From: Micractinium sp. NFX-FRZ | Taxonomy: Eukaryota; Chlorophyta; Trebouxiophyceae; Chlorellales; Chlorellaceae | Length of the DNA: 55,826 nucleotides | Assembly: GCA_029339195.1 (NCBI GenBank) | Contig: JAPTJF010000414.1 | Span: forward strand, 1 to 55,826 | Direction: 5' to 3' | Shown: positions 16,126 through 27,493 of the stretch, piece by piece | Numbering within the stretch: position 1 is the first letter of the stretch | Layout of the letters: each line of letters begins with the position of its first letter | Made by a program: the position numbers and the translations under genes | The notes under the pieces: generated by a model | Seen by the model: only the letters and a program-made list of their open reading frames with translations | Told to the model about the DNA's origin: nothing | The model's database searches: none

Positions 16126-16301
16126 TGTGTGCCACGCCGACCGTCAGCCCCCCTGCGGCAGCCCCCCTGGGCTGTGCGGTTCCCCAGCCACGGCCTGCTG
16201 CCTGCTGCCCAGCTGGCGTGTGGTAAGAGGTCACCTGCTGGGGCGGGGGCGGGGGCGGCCGTGGTGCTGCAAGGGCAGCAGGTTGTGCTAGAGGCCAGCA
16301 C

Positions 16302-17870
16302 CCGCCACAGGGTGATCTCAAAGAAAGCCATGCCTGCACCAAGAGGGGAGTGGTGGCAGTCGCATGGGTGGGCACGCTGCTCAGATTCAGGGCACCCGGC
16401 AGCGCATTGCAAGGAGGCAGGGCGTGGAAGCATGGCACCGTCCGTTGCCGACTGGAGTGCAACCCTCAACTGGCGGCGCTGCTGTCGAGCTCAGCTGTTG
16501 GCCCCTCTACCCCCACAACCCCAGGGCACACCGGACCCTACGCGGCACCCACCCACCGAAGGTGGTGAGTGTGATGAACACAGCAATGTCCATGTGCAGC
16601 ACCATGTTCAGGCCGCCACGGGCCCCATCTGCGGGCAAGCAAACAGGAGGACAGGGTTATGACGGGTGCGCCAGGGGGCGCCAAAGTGCTGCAAGAGCCT
16701 GTCAAGCGTGGCACACAGCTTTGCTTGGAGCATTGCTTGCTCACCCGCATAGAGGCTGTGCCGCCACTGCTCTGTCAGGTAGGGCTGCAGGCTGGCAGGG
16801 ACCATGGACTGGGGTAGCTGCGACGCGGCCCAGGACAGCGTGGTCCAGAGGCAGAGCCCGCTAATGCTGCCCACGATGGACGCCCCCACCGCATAGTGCC
16901 AGGTGGCCTCACGAAAGGAGGCCAGGTACAGGGCCGCAGAGGCCCCAGCGGCAGCATGCACGACGTGCAGCAGCACCCCGTTCCTGCACCCGAACAGGGC
17001 CGCCGCCAGGTAGACCCCGCCTGCACAGCACAGCACAGCACAGCACAGCACAGCACAGCGCATCACTTAGTGCAAGGACGCAAGCACCCAACAAGACATG
17101 GATGTGACCAGAGCAGCCCGCAGGCAGGGGCGCTGCCCGTCGAGCGGTGGTCGCGTAGCGGCAGGGTGCGAGGCGAGCCAACAGGGCAGGTGGCGAGGCA
17201 AGCCAGCTGGGGCTCAGCGCAGCTGCCATGGAAACCAGCGAGTGCCACCTGCCTGTGATGACAACCGGCACCAGAAGCAGGACCAAGCTGATGTACCAGC
17301 GGTCGGGGACCGCCGAGTGGTACAGCACCCACTGGTGCAGCACGGCGCAGCCAATGCTGGAGAACTGCGCCTGCGCCAGCAGTAGCATCGGAAGCGCGGC
17401 GGTGCGGTGCCAGCGGAAGCAGCCGGCGACCCAGGCGTAGCTCAGTCCGGAGAACAGCAGGGCGATGCCGCATGCGATGAGCGTGTAGATGAGGGGGGGT
17501 CACTCCGATGCGGCTCCCAGGCACCACGACGGCCACGACGGCGCACGCTGCCAGCGCCACCGCCACCATGCACCCAAAGACAACGGTGATCCGGCCTGCA
17601 CAGGGGCCACGGCGGAGGCACGCAGGGCGCAGCGGGCACCACCTTCAGGAAAGCACACATGTCAAGGTTGTAGCAGGAAGGGAGTGGGAGCTGGCATTGG
17701 AGGGGAGAGGCACAGGGCGCCCTGCAGCGGTGGCGGGCGGCGGGCGGCGGCGGCCGGCGGCCAGATTTGCCCTTACGTGGCTGGGCCACCGGCGCCCCCT
17801 GCACACTGGCTGCTTGGGGGACAGCAGCAGGTGGGGCGGGCGCCACCAAGACAGGCGCCTGGGCACTCAT
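16302..17870 (-). pseudogene. Multi-pass membrane protein gene, copy 1, frameshifted
   Basis: Likely exons (minus strand) 17870-17777, 17595-~17265, 17021-16745, 16628-16557, 16333-16302. The 3' end is unresolved. Exon 1 encodes an Ala/Pro/Val-rich N-terminus, and the rest encodes several hydrophobic segments (VAVALAACAVVAVVV, SLVLLLVPVVITG, NMVLHMDIAVFITLTTF). I do not recognise the family. Within exon 2 a run of seven G at 17493-17499 replaces the six-base GGGCGG of copy 2. The extra base shifts the frame in mid-membrane segment and removes the conserved downstream part. The run is also a place where a sequencing error could occur. Confidence 0.55.
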
Positions 17871-18916
17871 GGTAGAGGCGAGAGGCGCCGCCACACAGAC
17901 GATAACAGAGGCGTTCAAGGATGGAAAGGCACGTCCCAAACGACCAGAGAAGGCAACTCGCGAGGCGTGAAGCGTGGGAGAAGTGCAGGGGCAGCATCTT
18001 TCCAGATCGCCAGGATAGCAGCATGATTCCCCCGGGGGCCGGTTGTGACAGTGCACTGATGACATTTCCACGCTCCGGCCCGCAGAGCGTCTCATGAAGC
18101 GCCACATGGCGAGGAGGGAGGGGCGGATAGGCCTGCCTCCACCCACTGCTCAAGGGTGCAGTTGGCGGGACGGCGGCTCAAGGGTGCCGTTGGTGGGTAC
18201 GGCGGGCGGGCAGCACTCAACTGGCGTTCAAATATGTGGGAGGCTGCTTGAGCTGACTGAAGACGTGTACAGCCACGAGGATCAAGAATTGCGGCACTGT
18301 GATGGGCGCTGCAAACGGAGCAGGATGTTTGAAACAACGGGCAAGTGCCGTCGCTGCCCGAGGTGCGGCCGAGCTGGAGTGCGCCCGCCAAACTGCGCAG
18401 GCCTCCGCTGCTTCATGCGCCCCCCAAAAGGCATCTCAGAGCATGCATGTGTGCCTTGACGAGTGCCTGAACACTGCTGTTGCAATTGCACAACCGAAAC
18501 TCAAATGAGGCAGCCCCATGCAATGCAAGCGCTGGAGGAGAAGCACGGCAGCGGCAGGGTGGGGCCGAGGGCAGTTGAGCAGGCAAACGCAGTGTACTTG
18601 GCCGGGACTCACGGGAGGAGGGGCAGGGGGTTGAGGGTGGATTGGATGATAAAGGGAAAAGATGCAAGCAGAGGAGGAGAGAGGACATCGGCGCATGCTG
18701 TGTGTGTGTGTGTGAGGAGAGCGTGATGGGCGGGAGAGAGTTGGATGGGCTGCCCAGGTGGGGCACGCACGCAGCAGATGTATGGGCAAAAGTTTGTCAG
18801 GAAAGAATACAGCGACAAGAGGGCGAAGCACAAAAGTGAAGCAGAGCAAGAAGCTGCCAGCAGCACAAGACGGAGGTGCACTCGAGAGCGGCTGCCACAT
18901 CAGCTCCTCCATGCAG
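17871..18916. other. Spacer between the two genes of duplication copy 1
   Basis: About 1 kb conserved in all three copies of the block (23.7-24.8 kb and 47.4-48.2 kb), but reading frames are not preserved between copies, so it is probably promoter plus 3' UTR and non-coding. It contains a TG dinucleotide run near 18700. Confidence 0.5.
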
Positions 18917-20429
18917 CTACCTCTGCGCACCAGGCAGCAGCCTATGCCGCTCAACCGCTGCATCCGCTTCCTGCTGCCGCTCCTGCTCCTGGTCAGAGGA
19001 AGTGTGCTGCGGCGGCGGCAAGAGCGGCGGCTGCTTGGGCGTGGTCGGTGCACCCCCACTACCGCCGGCATCACAGGCGCCGCCGCACTCCTGCTGCTGC
19101 TGTCCCTGCTGGCCCTGCTGGGCCTCCCCCGAAGGCAGGTCTGCTGCCGCCGCTGCTGCCCCTGCCTCTCCTCGGCTGGCAGCGGCAGAGGCAGGCGCGG
19201 CCTTCTTGCCAGTCAACAGGGCATGCTGCTGGAGGGCCACCGCATGCCCCCTGCACGACTCCTCAGCCAGCTCCATCTGCAGGCAGGCAGGCAGGCAGGC
19301 GCGCAGGTCAGCACGAGTACTGTTAAGGCATGGTCCAGGCAGGGTGGAGTGCGGCCTGGGAAATCCCACCTGCAAGTGCTTGCCAGGGTGCACGCTGCGC
19401 CACAGTCTCCAGTCAGACAGCAGACCACACCCACACCTGCCAGCCTGCCGTCCCACCACCCCCTCTCCCGCTCCTCACCACCCTACCTTCTCGATGTTGC
19501 CGGCACACACGCTGCACATGTCCAGCCGCGGTGGCTGCTGCTGCAGCGCCCCGGTCAGGTGGAGGTGCAGGGTGGGCTGAGCTACTAGGACAGCCGGGCG
19601 CCGAGCCTCTGCCGCAGCGAGCTCCTCCCTTACCTGCGGTGGGGCCGGGGCAGGGGATGCCCTGCTGGTGAGGAAAGACATTCACATGGCCGGGACACGG
19701 ATGAAAGAAAAGATGGGCAGCCTGGTAGCAAGACAGTGCAGGCGGGCGGGCGGGCAGGTGGGCGGGCAAGAGGGCGGGCAGGAGCAGGCGGGCAGGAGTA
19801 GGCAGGCAACCCAGTGCTTGCGCTTCACCGCTTCCCATGCCCACCTGCTGGATGTGCTGGCACCAGTAGTCGTCCAGAGCGCGGTACGATTCAAGCACGC
19901 GCTGACGCACCCACCCAGCTGCTGCGCAGCAGTCGCGGGCACCGGACTGCTCAAAGGCGGCGGCATAGCGGGCCAGAAGGCGCACGTCGGCCTGCAAGGG
20001 TGGAACGCGGGCGCACAGGAACTCAGCCGCCAAGCTGCATGCACGGCTATGCAGTGCATGGATGCAACTGCTGCTCCTGGTCCCAAGGGAGCTATGTGCA
20101 GGTCAGCGCAGCTCAGCTGCAAGCAAACCCTGCCACCAGGCAAAAGCCAGACAGAGCGCCCCTCAGCTCGTGCCCACCCACGAGCCGCCGCCGCCCCGAT
20201 GGCCGAAAAGGTCCCACCCCACCTTTGCGTTCTCCAGTTGGATCTTGCGAAACTTGACAGTCATCGTGCGCAACAGCTCCTCATCTCTCTGCCCAGGAGG
20301 CTTGCGGTGCTCTTTTTCGACCAGAGCGCTAACGCGATACTGCTCCAGCAAAGCCTCGTGCGTGCCCGGCAAAGGGGGCACTGAAAACAGGCCAGTCAGC
20401 CACCCAAACCAGGTCGAGAAGGCCGCCAT
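18917..20429 (-). CDS. Unrecognised conserved protein, family copy 1
   Basis: Exons (minus strand): 20429-20223, 19991-19845, 19633-19487, 19276-18917, giving 286 residues. The family is not recognised. Visible features: an aromatic N-terminus (MAAFSTWFGWLTGLFSVPPL), a charged helical part with GQRDEELLRTMTVKFRK, a conserved block RDCCAAAGWVRQRVLESYRA, a possible metal-binding or redox pair CSVCAGNIEK, then a low-complexity Ala/Gln-rich tail ending LLPGAQR. Two more copies in this window keep the same exons and reading frame despite many substitutions, which argues for a real, selected protein. In this copy an upstream ATG-GCG-CCA-TAG precedes the start. Confidence 0.7.
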
Positions 20430-20470
20430 GGCGCTATGGCGCTATGGCGCTATGGCGCCATGGCGGAGGT
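20430..20470 (-). promoter_or_regulatory. Expanded GCGCCATA repeat creating an upstream mini-ORF
   Basis: Just before the start codon of family copy 1 the leader contains a tandem GCGCCATA repeat. It creates ATG GCG CCA TAG at 20461-20450, a four-codon upstream ORF ending 20 bases before the true ATG (20429). The two other copies have CCGCCACAGCGCCATGG here and no upstream ATG. Confidence 0.8.
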
Positions 20471-21239
20471 GTGGCGAGCGAGGAGTGCAGAGCTGTTTGC
20501 GGCAACCTGCACTATCGCACTGATATGCCAGCGGTGCAAACGGAACAACCTCTGCGCCGGCACAAAGAGAGAATGGCAGCCAGCCTCGTCAGCGGCCGCC
20601 CAGCGGGAGCAGCAGGAGCGGCAGCGGACTCCTCCCCTGTCCTGGGATCTATGTGCATCCACTGCCTCACATTGCGCAACACAGCCGGCCCACCAGCCAA
20701 CCAACAGGAGCACTAGGGCTGTAAAGCGCAACCACAACAGGGTCGGTCCCAGGGAAGCGTACGGCCTGGTGGCGTCAACATGACATGTGCAACAGCCCTA
20801 CGGGTTGTAGGCAGGAGGGCGCGCACGTGCAGGGTGGCGCTAGAAGTCCCAGGCTGGAGCAAGCCACCTGGTTTGAGAGCCACATGCAAGCACCGCAGGG
20901 CGCCTGCCCCGCACCTTGCATGGGCGGCCATGCCTTGCAGGCTGAGCCGCAGTCCGATGACTGGCAACACTTGCTGCCTGCTGTGCCTGCTGTGCGCTGA
21001 TGCACTCCCTTTAATAAAACGGGGCAGAGCATGGTGGGCACCATGGCGGCGAGCAGCAGCCTGCTGCTGTCATCGGAAGCGGCGGCTGCCACTGGCGCCG
21101 CCGCCAGAGCCCAGGAAAGGAAGGAAAGGAAGGAAGGACGTGCCGCCGCCATCTGGCGCGTGCTTTGGCAAGGTGGGGGCGGCTATGTTGCGTGAGCGCT
21201 GGGCGTCCTCCTTGCGCGAGGTGGCTGGTTGCGCCCTCC
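20471..21239. other. Spacer between the two tandem duplication units
   Basis: The left part (to ~20800) is conserved upstream of all three copies of the unrecognised gene and is probably its promoter. The remainder (to 21239) shows no coding features I can support. It has an AAGGAAGG run near 21118. Confidence 0.45.
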
Positions 21240-22499
21240 CGCTAGGTAACCTGTCAGCACCTGGCAAGCCATGCACGCCTCCCAATCCTCATGCTGGCAC
21301 GCATCACTAGGCCGAGGACTTTGGTGATGATGGCAGCATGTTGGCACCCCCTGCCGTGCACCGCATGGCAGCCAGGTGGCAAGCCTGCCCACCGCAGATG
21401 TCATAACAGCGGCCTGTACTGCCCCCAGACACGTGGCATGTCAGCACCCACTCACGCCACATTGCCAAGGAGCAGCAGCAGCAGCCGTGGCACGTTGTGA
21501 CCTCTTTGCAGGGCTGGGCACAGTGCACAGGTGTGGCTGTGAGGTAGCTGTCATCCCCCGGCGTGCATGCTTGCTGCTGCCACCCTGGCTCTGCACCAAC
21601 TTGTCTGCTCTTGACCTGGCCTGTGCGGGTGCGGTGGTGGCTTGTTGGTGCTTACTGGGTTGATGACAGGGTGAAAGCAGTGTGTGTGGTGGGGGCTTGG
21701 CGGGGTAAGGCATCGGAGACGTTTGGTTTCTGGGCAAGTGCTGAGGTGGCGCAGAAGCGGGCAGCAGGGTTGAATCCTCTTGGGGATGTGAATAGCTGTA
21801 ACGACTAGACTCGACTAGAAGCGGGCAGCAGGGTAGTAGGACTTCTGGGGGGAAGGTGCAGAGGGGAGGAGCGCTGCTGGGGTGCAGCTACACAGGCGCT
21901 GGGCGGGGTAGGCACCGCAAAAGGGGGAGGGCATACGCAGGCCGGGTGTGTTGTCTTGTGGAGCTCTGCGGCCTGGGTGGCGGCGCCTCTGCGCCGGGCG
22001 GTTCTCAGGGCGGCAGTGCTTGCTTCACAGCTCGCCCGCCTCACATGGGCCCTGCAGCACAGGTGCGCAGCGGTGTGTGTGGGTGTGTTTCAGGTCTGTA
22101 ATCCGATGGCTTGTTCTAGCATCCAGCACGCAGAGCACAGCACTGCAGAGCAGAGCAGAGCAAAGCAAAGCACAGCACAACACACCACAGCACAGCGGAG
22201 GACAGCAGAGCACAGCACTGCACAGCACAGAGCACAGCACACCACACAGCGCACAGCACAGAAGAACACAGCACCGCACAGCACCGCACAGCAGACCAGC
22301 AGAGCACAGCAGAGCAGAGCACAGCACAGCAAACCACAGCACAGCACAGCCACGCCGACGCAGCCCCCCTGGGCTGTGCGGTTCCCCAGCCACGGCCTGC
22401 TGCCTGCTGCCCAGCTGGCGTGTGGTAAGAGCTCACCTGCTGGGGCGGGGGCGGGGGAGGCCGTGGTGCTGCAAGGGCAGCAGGTTGTGCTAGAGGCCA

Positions 22500-23735
22500 G
22501 CACCCCCCACAGGGTGATCTCAAAGAAAGCCATGCCTGCACCAAGAGGGGAGTGGTGGCAGTCGCATGGGTGGGCACGCTGCTCAGATTCAGGGCACCCG
22601 GCAGCGCATTGCAAGGAGGCAGGGCGTGGAAGCATGGCACCGTCCGTTGCCGACTGGAGTGCAACCCACAACTGGCGGCGCTGCTGTCGAGCTCAGCTGT
22701 TGGCCCCTCTACCCCCACAACCCCAGGGCACACCGCACCCAACGCGGCACCCACCCACCGAAGGTGGTGAGCGCCAGGTGGCCTCAACAAAGGATACCAG
22801 GTACAGGGCCGCGGAAGCCCCAGCGGCAGCATGCACGACGTGCAGCAGCACCCCGTTCCTGCACCCGCACAGGGCCGCCAACAGGTAGACCCCGCCTGCA
22901 CAGCACAGCACCGTGTGGCACAGCAGCACAGCGCATCATTCAGTGCAAGGACGCAAGCACCCAACACTGTTGGCAAGACATGGCAAGACATGGATGTGCC
23001 CAGAGCTGCCCGCAGGCAGGGGCGCTGCCCGCCGAGCGGTGGTCGCGCGGCGGCAGGGTGCGAGGCGAGCCAGCTGGGACAGGGCGAGAGGCAAGCCAGC
23101 GGGGGCCCAGCGCAGCTGCCATGGAGGCCAGCGAGTGCCACCTGCCTGTGATGACGACCGGCAGCAGAAGCAGGGCCAAGCTGACGTACCAGCGGTCGGG
23201 GACCGCCGAGTGGTGCAGCACCCACTGGTGCAGCACGGCGCAGCCAGCGCTGTCGACCTGAGCCTGCACCAGAAGCAGCAGCGGGAACGCGGCCGTGCGT
23301 TGCCGGCGGAAGCAGTCGGCGGCCCAGGCGTAGCTCAGTCCGGAGAACAGCAGGGCGATGCCGCCTGCGATGACCGTGTAGATGAGGGCGGTCACTGCGG
23401 TGTGGCTCCCAGACACCACGACGGCCACGACGATGCACGCTGCCAGCGCCACCGCCACCATGCACCCCCTGACCACGGCGGCCCGGCCTGCACATGGGCC
23501 ACGGCAGAGGCACGCAGGGCGCAGCGGGCACCACCTTCAGGAAAGCACACGTGTCAAGGTTGTAGCAGGAAGGGAGCGGGAGCTGGCATTGGAGGGGAGA
23601 GGCGCAGGGTGCCCCGCGGCGGTGGCGGGCGGCGGCCGGCGGCGGCCGGTGGCCAGATTTGCCCTTACGTGGCTGGGCCACCGGCGCCACCTGCACACCG
23701 GCTGCCTTGAGGGCAGCAGCAGGTGCGGCCACCAT
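22500..23735 (-). pseudogene. Multi-pass membrane protein gene, copy 2, internal deletion
   Basis: Homologous to the gene at 16302-17870. Exon 2 is intact here (VTALIYTVIAGGIALLFSGLSYAWAADC spans two membrane segments), but the sequence matching 16570-16905 of copy 1 is missing. The deletion joins the middle of exon 3 directly to the last bases of exon 4, out of frame. The start ATG of copy 1 is CTG here. The next in-frame ATG is at 23735, so the N-terminus would be shorter. Family unknown. A truncated product is possible, but a full-length one is not. Confidence 0.55.
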
Positions 23736-24820
23736 GGCAGGCGCCTGGACGTTCAGGGTAGAGGCGAGAGGCGGTGCCACACAGACGATAACAGTGGATA
23801 GCGTTCAGAGGCGGTCTGAGGGCTGGAGGGGCTGGAAAGGCACGTCAAAAGATAAGAGAAGGCGACCCGCGAGGCGTGAAGCGTGGGAGGAGCTCAGGAG
23901 GCAGCAACTTTCCAGATCGCGCCTTCACCAGATCAGCAGGATAGCATGATTCCCGGGGCCCCGATTGTGACAGTGCACTAGAGGACTGCTGCGTGCTTTG
24001 GCCCGCAGAGCGTCTCCTGCCGAACAAGATGGCAAGGAGAGAGGGGCGGATAGGCCTGCCTCCACCCACTGCTTTGGCGGTTGGCGGGCACGGCGGTTGG
24101 CGCCAGCGGGCAGCACCCAACTGGCGTTCATGAACTGTTGGGCAGCTTGACATGTTTACAGTCACAAGGATTGAAAATTGCGGTTCGGTTGATGGACTTG
24201 TGCCGCTGGAAACGGAGCAGGATGTTTGAAACAACGGGCAAGTGCCATCGCTGCCCGAGGTGCAGCCGAGCAGGAGTGCTGCGCCCGCCAAACTGCGCAG
24301 GCCTCCGCTGCTTCATGCGGGCCCCAAAAGGCATCTCAGAGCATGCATGTGTGTCTTGACAAGTGCCTGAACAATGTTGTTGCAATTGCACAACCGACAC
24401 TCAAATCAGGCAGCGTCATGCAATGCAAGCGCTGGAGGAGAAGCACAGAGGCGTTCGGCAGGGTGGGGCTGAGTGCAGTTGAGCAGGCAACCGCAGTGTA
24501 CTTGGCCGGGACTCACGGGAGGAGGGGCAGGGGGTTGAGGGTGGATTGGATGATAAAGGGAAAAGATGCAAGCAGAGGAGGAGAGAGGACATCGGCGCAT
24601 GCTGTGTGTGTGTGTGTGAGGAGAGCGTGATGGGCGGGAGAGAGTTGGATGGGCTGCCCAGGTGGGGCACGCACGCAGCAGATGTATGGGCAAAAGTTTG
24701 TCAGGAAAGAATACAGCGACAAGAGGGCGAAGCACAAAAGTGAAGCAGAGCAAGAAGCTGCCAGCAGCACAAGACGGAGGTGCACTCGAGAGCGGCTGCC
24801 ACATCAGCTCCTCCATGCAG
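23736..24820. other. Spacer between the two genes of duplication copy 2
   Basis: Equivalent of 17871-18916. Non-coding as far as I can see. It contains a TG run near 24604 and the beginning of the tract identical to copy 1. Confidence 0.45.
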
Positions 24821-26086
24821 CTACCTCTGCGCACCAGGCAGCAGCCTATGCCGCTCAACCGCTGCATCCGCTTCCTGTAGCTGCTCCTGGTCTGAGGAGG
24901 TGTGCTTCTGCGGTGACAGCGGCGGCTGCTTGGGCGTGGCTGGTGCTGCACCCCCGCTACCGCCGGCATCACTGGCGCCGCCGCATTCCTGCTGCTGCTG
25001 TCCCTGCTGGCCCTGCTGGGCCTCCCCCGCAGGCAGGTCTGCTGCCGCCGCTGCTGCCCCTGCCTCTGCTTGGCTGGCAGCGGCGGCAGCAGGCGCGGCC
25101 TTTCTGCCTGTCAACAGGGCATGCTGGTGGAGGGCCACGGCATGCACCCTGCACGACTCCTCAGCCAGCTCCGTCTGCAAGAGGCAGGCAGGCGGGCAGA
25201 CAAGTAAGCAGGCGGGCAGGTCAGCACGAGATTGTGTCAAGCCAAGGTCCAGGCAGGGAGGGGAGCGGTCCGGGAATGTTAAAAATGGAAATGCTCGCCA
25301 GTCGAGTGCACGCTGCGCTGCAGTATCCAGTCGGACAGCACACCACTCGCACACTTGCCAGCCTGCCATCCTCACCACCCCTCCCGCTCCTCACCACCCA
25401 CACCTTTTCTATGTGCCCGGCACACACCCTGCACATGTCCACCCGCGGTGGCGGCTGCTGCAGCGCCCCAGTCAGGTGGAGGTGCAGGGTGGGCTGAGCT
25501 ACTAGGACAGCCGGGCGCCGAGCCTCTGCCGCAGCGAGCTCCTCCCTTACCTGCGGTGGGGGCGGGGCAGGGGATGCCCTGCTGGTGAGGAAATATACTC
25601 ACATGGGCGGGATACGGATGAAGGGAAAGGCGGGCAGGTGGGCGGGCGGGCAGGTGGGTGGGCAAGAGGGCAGGAGGGCGGGCAACCCCGTGCCAGCGCT
25701 TCACCGCCTCCCATGCCCACCTGCTGGATGTGCTGGCGATAGTAGTCGTCTATAGCTTGGTATGATGCAAGCACGCGCTGCCGCACCCACCCAGCAGCAG
25801 CACAGCAGTCGCAGGCACTGGATCGCTCAAAGCCGACAACCGCCGCCGCCGGCCGATGGCGGCAAGGGGCCCACCCCACCTTTGTGTTCTCCAGCTGGAT
25901 CTTGCGAAGCTTGACAGTCATTGTGTGCAACAGCTCCTCATCTCTCTGCCCTGGAGGCTTGCGGTGCTCTTTTTCGACTAGAGCGCTAACCCGGTACTGC
26001 TCCAGCAGAGCCTCGTGCGTGCCCAGCAAAGGGGGCATGGAAAACAGACCCGACAGCCACCCTAACCAGGTCGAGAAGGCCGCCAT
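24821..26086 (-). CDS. Unrecognised conserved protein, family copy 2 (intron exonised)
   Basis: Exons (minus strand): 26086-25721, 25550-25404, 25174-24821, giving 288 residues. This copy has lost most of intron 1 and the first bases of exon 2. What remains between the old exons 1 and 2 is read straight through in frame (VGWAPCRHRPAAAVVGFERSS), so four exons became three. The conserved CCAAAGWVRQRVLASYQA block, the CxxC pair and the Gln-rich tail are kept. The start is the ATG matching the other two copies. Confidence 0.7.
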
Positions 26087-26785
26087 GGCGCTGTGGCGGA
26101 GGTGTGGTGAGAGGAGTGCTGAGCGGCTTGCGGCAACCTGCACTATCGCACTGATATGCCAACAGCACAAATGGAACAAGCTCCGCGCCGCCACGAAGAG
26201 AATGGCAGCGCACCAATGGCAGCCCGCCTCGTCAGCGGCAGCCCAGCGGGACCAGCAGGGAGCGGGAGCAGGACCCCACTCCCCTCTTGAGTCTGGTTCC
26301 ACTGCCTCACATTGAAGCCACCTGGCAATGGACCTCCCCACACCAGGACCACCAGACTGCCGACAGGTACACCAGGGCTGCGGGCTGCAGGGCGCCGCTG
26401 CAAGAGGGTCGGTCCCAGGAGCGCACGGCCTGGTGGCGTCAACTTTGAATATGTAATGTTAACAGCTCGCAAATCAAATACGTCATGGCATCGCCTCGGG
26501 CTGGTGTTTGCTGTGCGTGCCCCAAGGACGCCAGCAGAGGGCACTGCTCCTCTGCCCTCCTCTGCCCGCCCAGCCGCACAACCCCAGCTTCATGCAGCGG
26601 TGGCAGGCACCGCTTCCATGTCTGCGTAGCTGCAGTTGTGGGGCATGCTGCGCAGCAGTAGGCACGACGTGGCATGGGGACAGCGGCAGCCCTCCTCATG
26701 GCGCGGCTCAGAATGCCGGGGCACCTCACCACGATGTTGCCGCCGCCAAATGTGTAGCGTGAAGTTGCTGCGGTTTGTGCCGCCT

Positions 26786-26819
<34 letters not shown>

Positions 26820-27493
26820 TAAAGCAGTTTCTGATCGACAATCAGCACATGTTGGCTTGTTGCGACGCGGGCGTAGCGGCACTTGTGCCCCTGCCTCCAC
26901 CCCACCCCATTGTGGCTTCCCACTGTTGTTGCTGACGTCCCACACCCACCCACCCACCCATGCTGCTGCTGGTGACAGCCTCCGTCACGCCTGCATGGGT
27001 CACAGAGCACAGGAAGGGTGGCGAGTTTGCATTGGCAGCCAAGCGGGGGAGCCGCCTGGCTACGAGAGGGGCCAGCTGTTTGGCCAGACCAGAGGCTGCA
27101 GGCAAAGGCGTTTGCATGCACTGCGCTGTACTGCCTTTCCTAAAGCTCGCCCCACGCCTCCGCCCAAGGTGCCGTTGCTGCAGCTCCGCCACCGCCAGGA
27201 ACGTTAGCGCCATGTCCAGCTCGGTGACCTGCGCTGGGAGCCAGGAGAGAGAAGCGACACCCCCTTGTAGGAGAGGATCTTTGATAGTCCTTGTCACGTC
27301 AAGAGCAGGTGGGCTGTCTTGGGCTCTGTTGCAAGCAGCCGCTGCTGTGTTCAGCACCTGATGCGGTGGCACAGCGGCGGCAGCGGCTGAGTGGCAGTGC
27401 GCACCGACCCATGCATGCATTGCGGCGCCTCGTCATCTAGACATTTTTCCATCTCGGACGTAGCACCGAATCGTTTCAGTGGCCAGCGGCAGT
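26087..27493. other. Region with a possible minus-strand gene
   Basis: A minus-strand frame starting near 27420 (MHAWVGAHCH) and containing VTELDMALTFLAVAELQQRH could splice to a segment ending at 26590 that encodes NRSNFTLHIW and CRCPHATSCLLL. I do not recognise any of it, and exon borders are guesses. The left part is the conserved upstream region of the duplicated gene, and the right part is the promoter of the Mpv17-type gene. Confidence 0.3.
26786..26818. repeat. GCA trinucleotide repeat
   Basis: Eleven perfect GCA units. On the minus strand this reads (TGC)n, just upstream of a CAG acceptor-like site of the possible gene in this region. Confidence 0.9.

Larger units (their letters stand above)
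14197..16250. other. Intergenic stretch at the left edge of the duplication
   Basis: No supported gene. A short open start at 14466 (MGEKRLIAALLL followed by a good GTAAGT donor) and hydrophobic frames at 14.7-15.1 kb could be a small gene, but frames conflict and the matching part of the second duplication unit does not keep them. The stretch holds the left boundary of the segmental duplication and a large inverted repeat. Confidence 0.4.
14500..20800. repeat. Segmental duplication, copy 1
   Basis: This block matches 21240-26470 in the same orientation, with identity varying from loose to essentially complete, and partly matches 47411-49975. Shared landmarks are the motif CAGCACCTGGCAAGCCATG at 14526/21255, the membrane-protein gene, the unrecognised gene, and GGCCTGGTGGCGTCAAC at about 20764/26428. 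Copy 1 has about 440 extra bases near its left end (14545-14985). Boundaries are approximate. Confidence 0.9.
21240..26470. repeat. Segmental duplication, copy 2
   Basis: Direct repeat of 14500-20800. Compared with copy 1 it lacks ~340 bases inside the membrane-protein gene and ~200 bases at intron 1/exon 2 of the unrecognised gene, and carries a longer CAGCA microsatellite at 22130-22350. Two tracts are nearly identical to copy 1 (about 22365-22750 and 24494-24878), embedded in more diverged sequence. Confidence 0.9.

Noticed and set aside
18094..18508. Cys-rich plus-strand frame (CRRCPRCGRAGVRPPNC) that looks like a zinc-binding domain
   Set aside because: The homologous stretches in copies 2 and 3 contain frame-breaking indels within this motif, so it is not conserved as protein.
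16040..22350. Regular CAGCA/CACAG arrays resembling a repeat-spacer array
   Set aside because: The units are contiguous 5-base microsatellites without unique spacers in a eukaryotic genome. They are not CRISPR.
22116..23780. A 554-codon uninterrupted minus-strand frame
   Set aside because: It runs through exons, introns and a CAGCA microsatellite in changing true frames. Length alone means little in such GC-rich, CTG/TGC-rich DNA.
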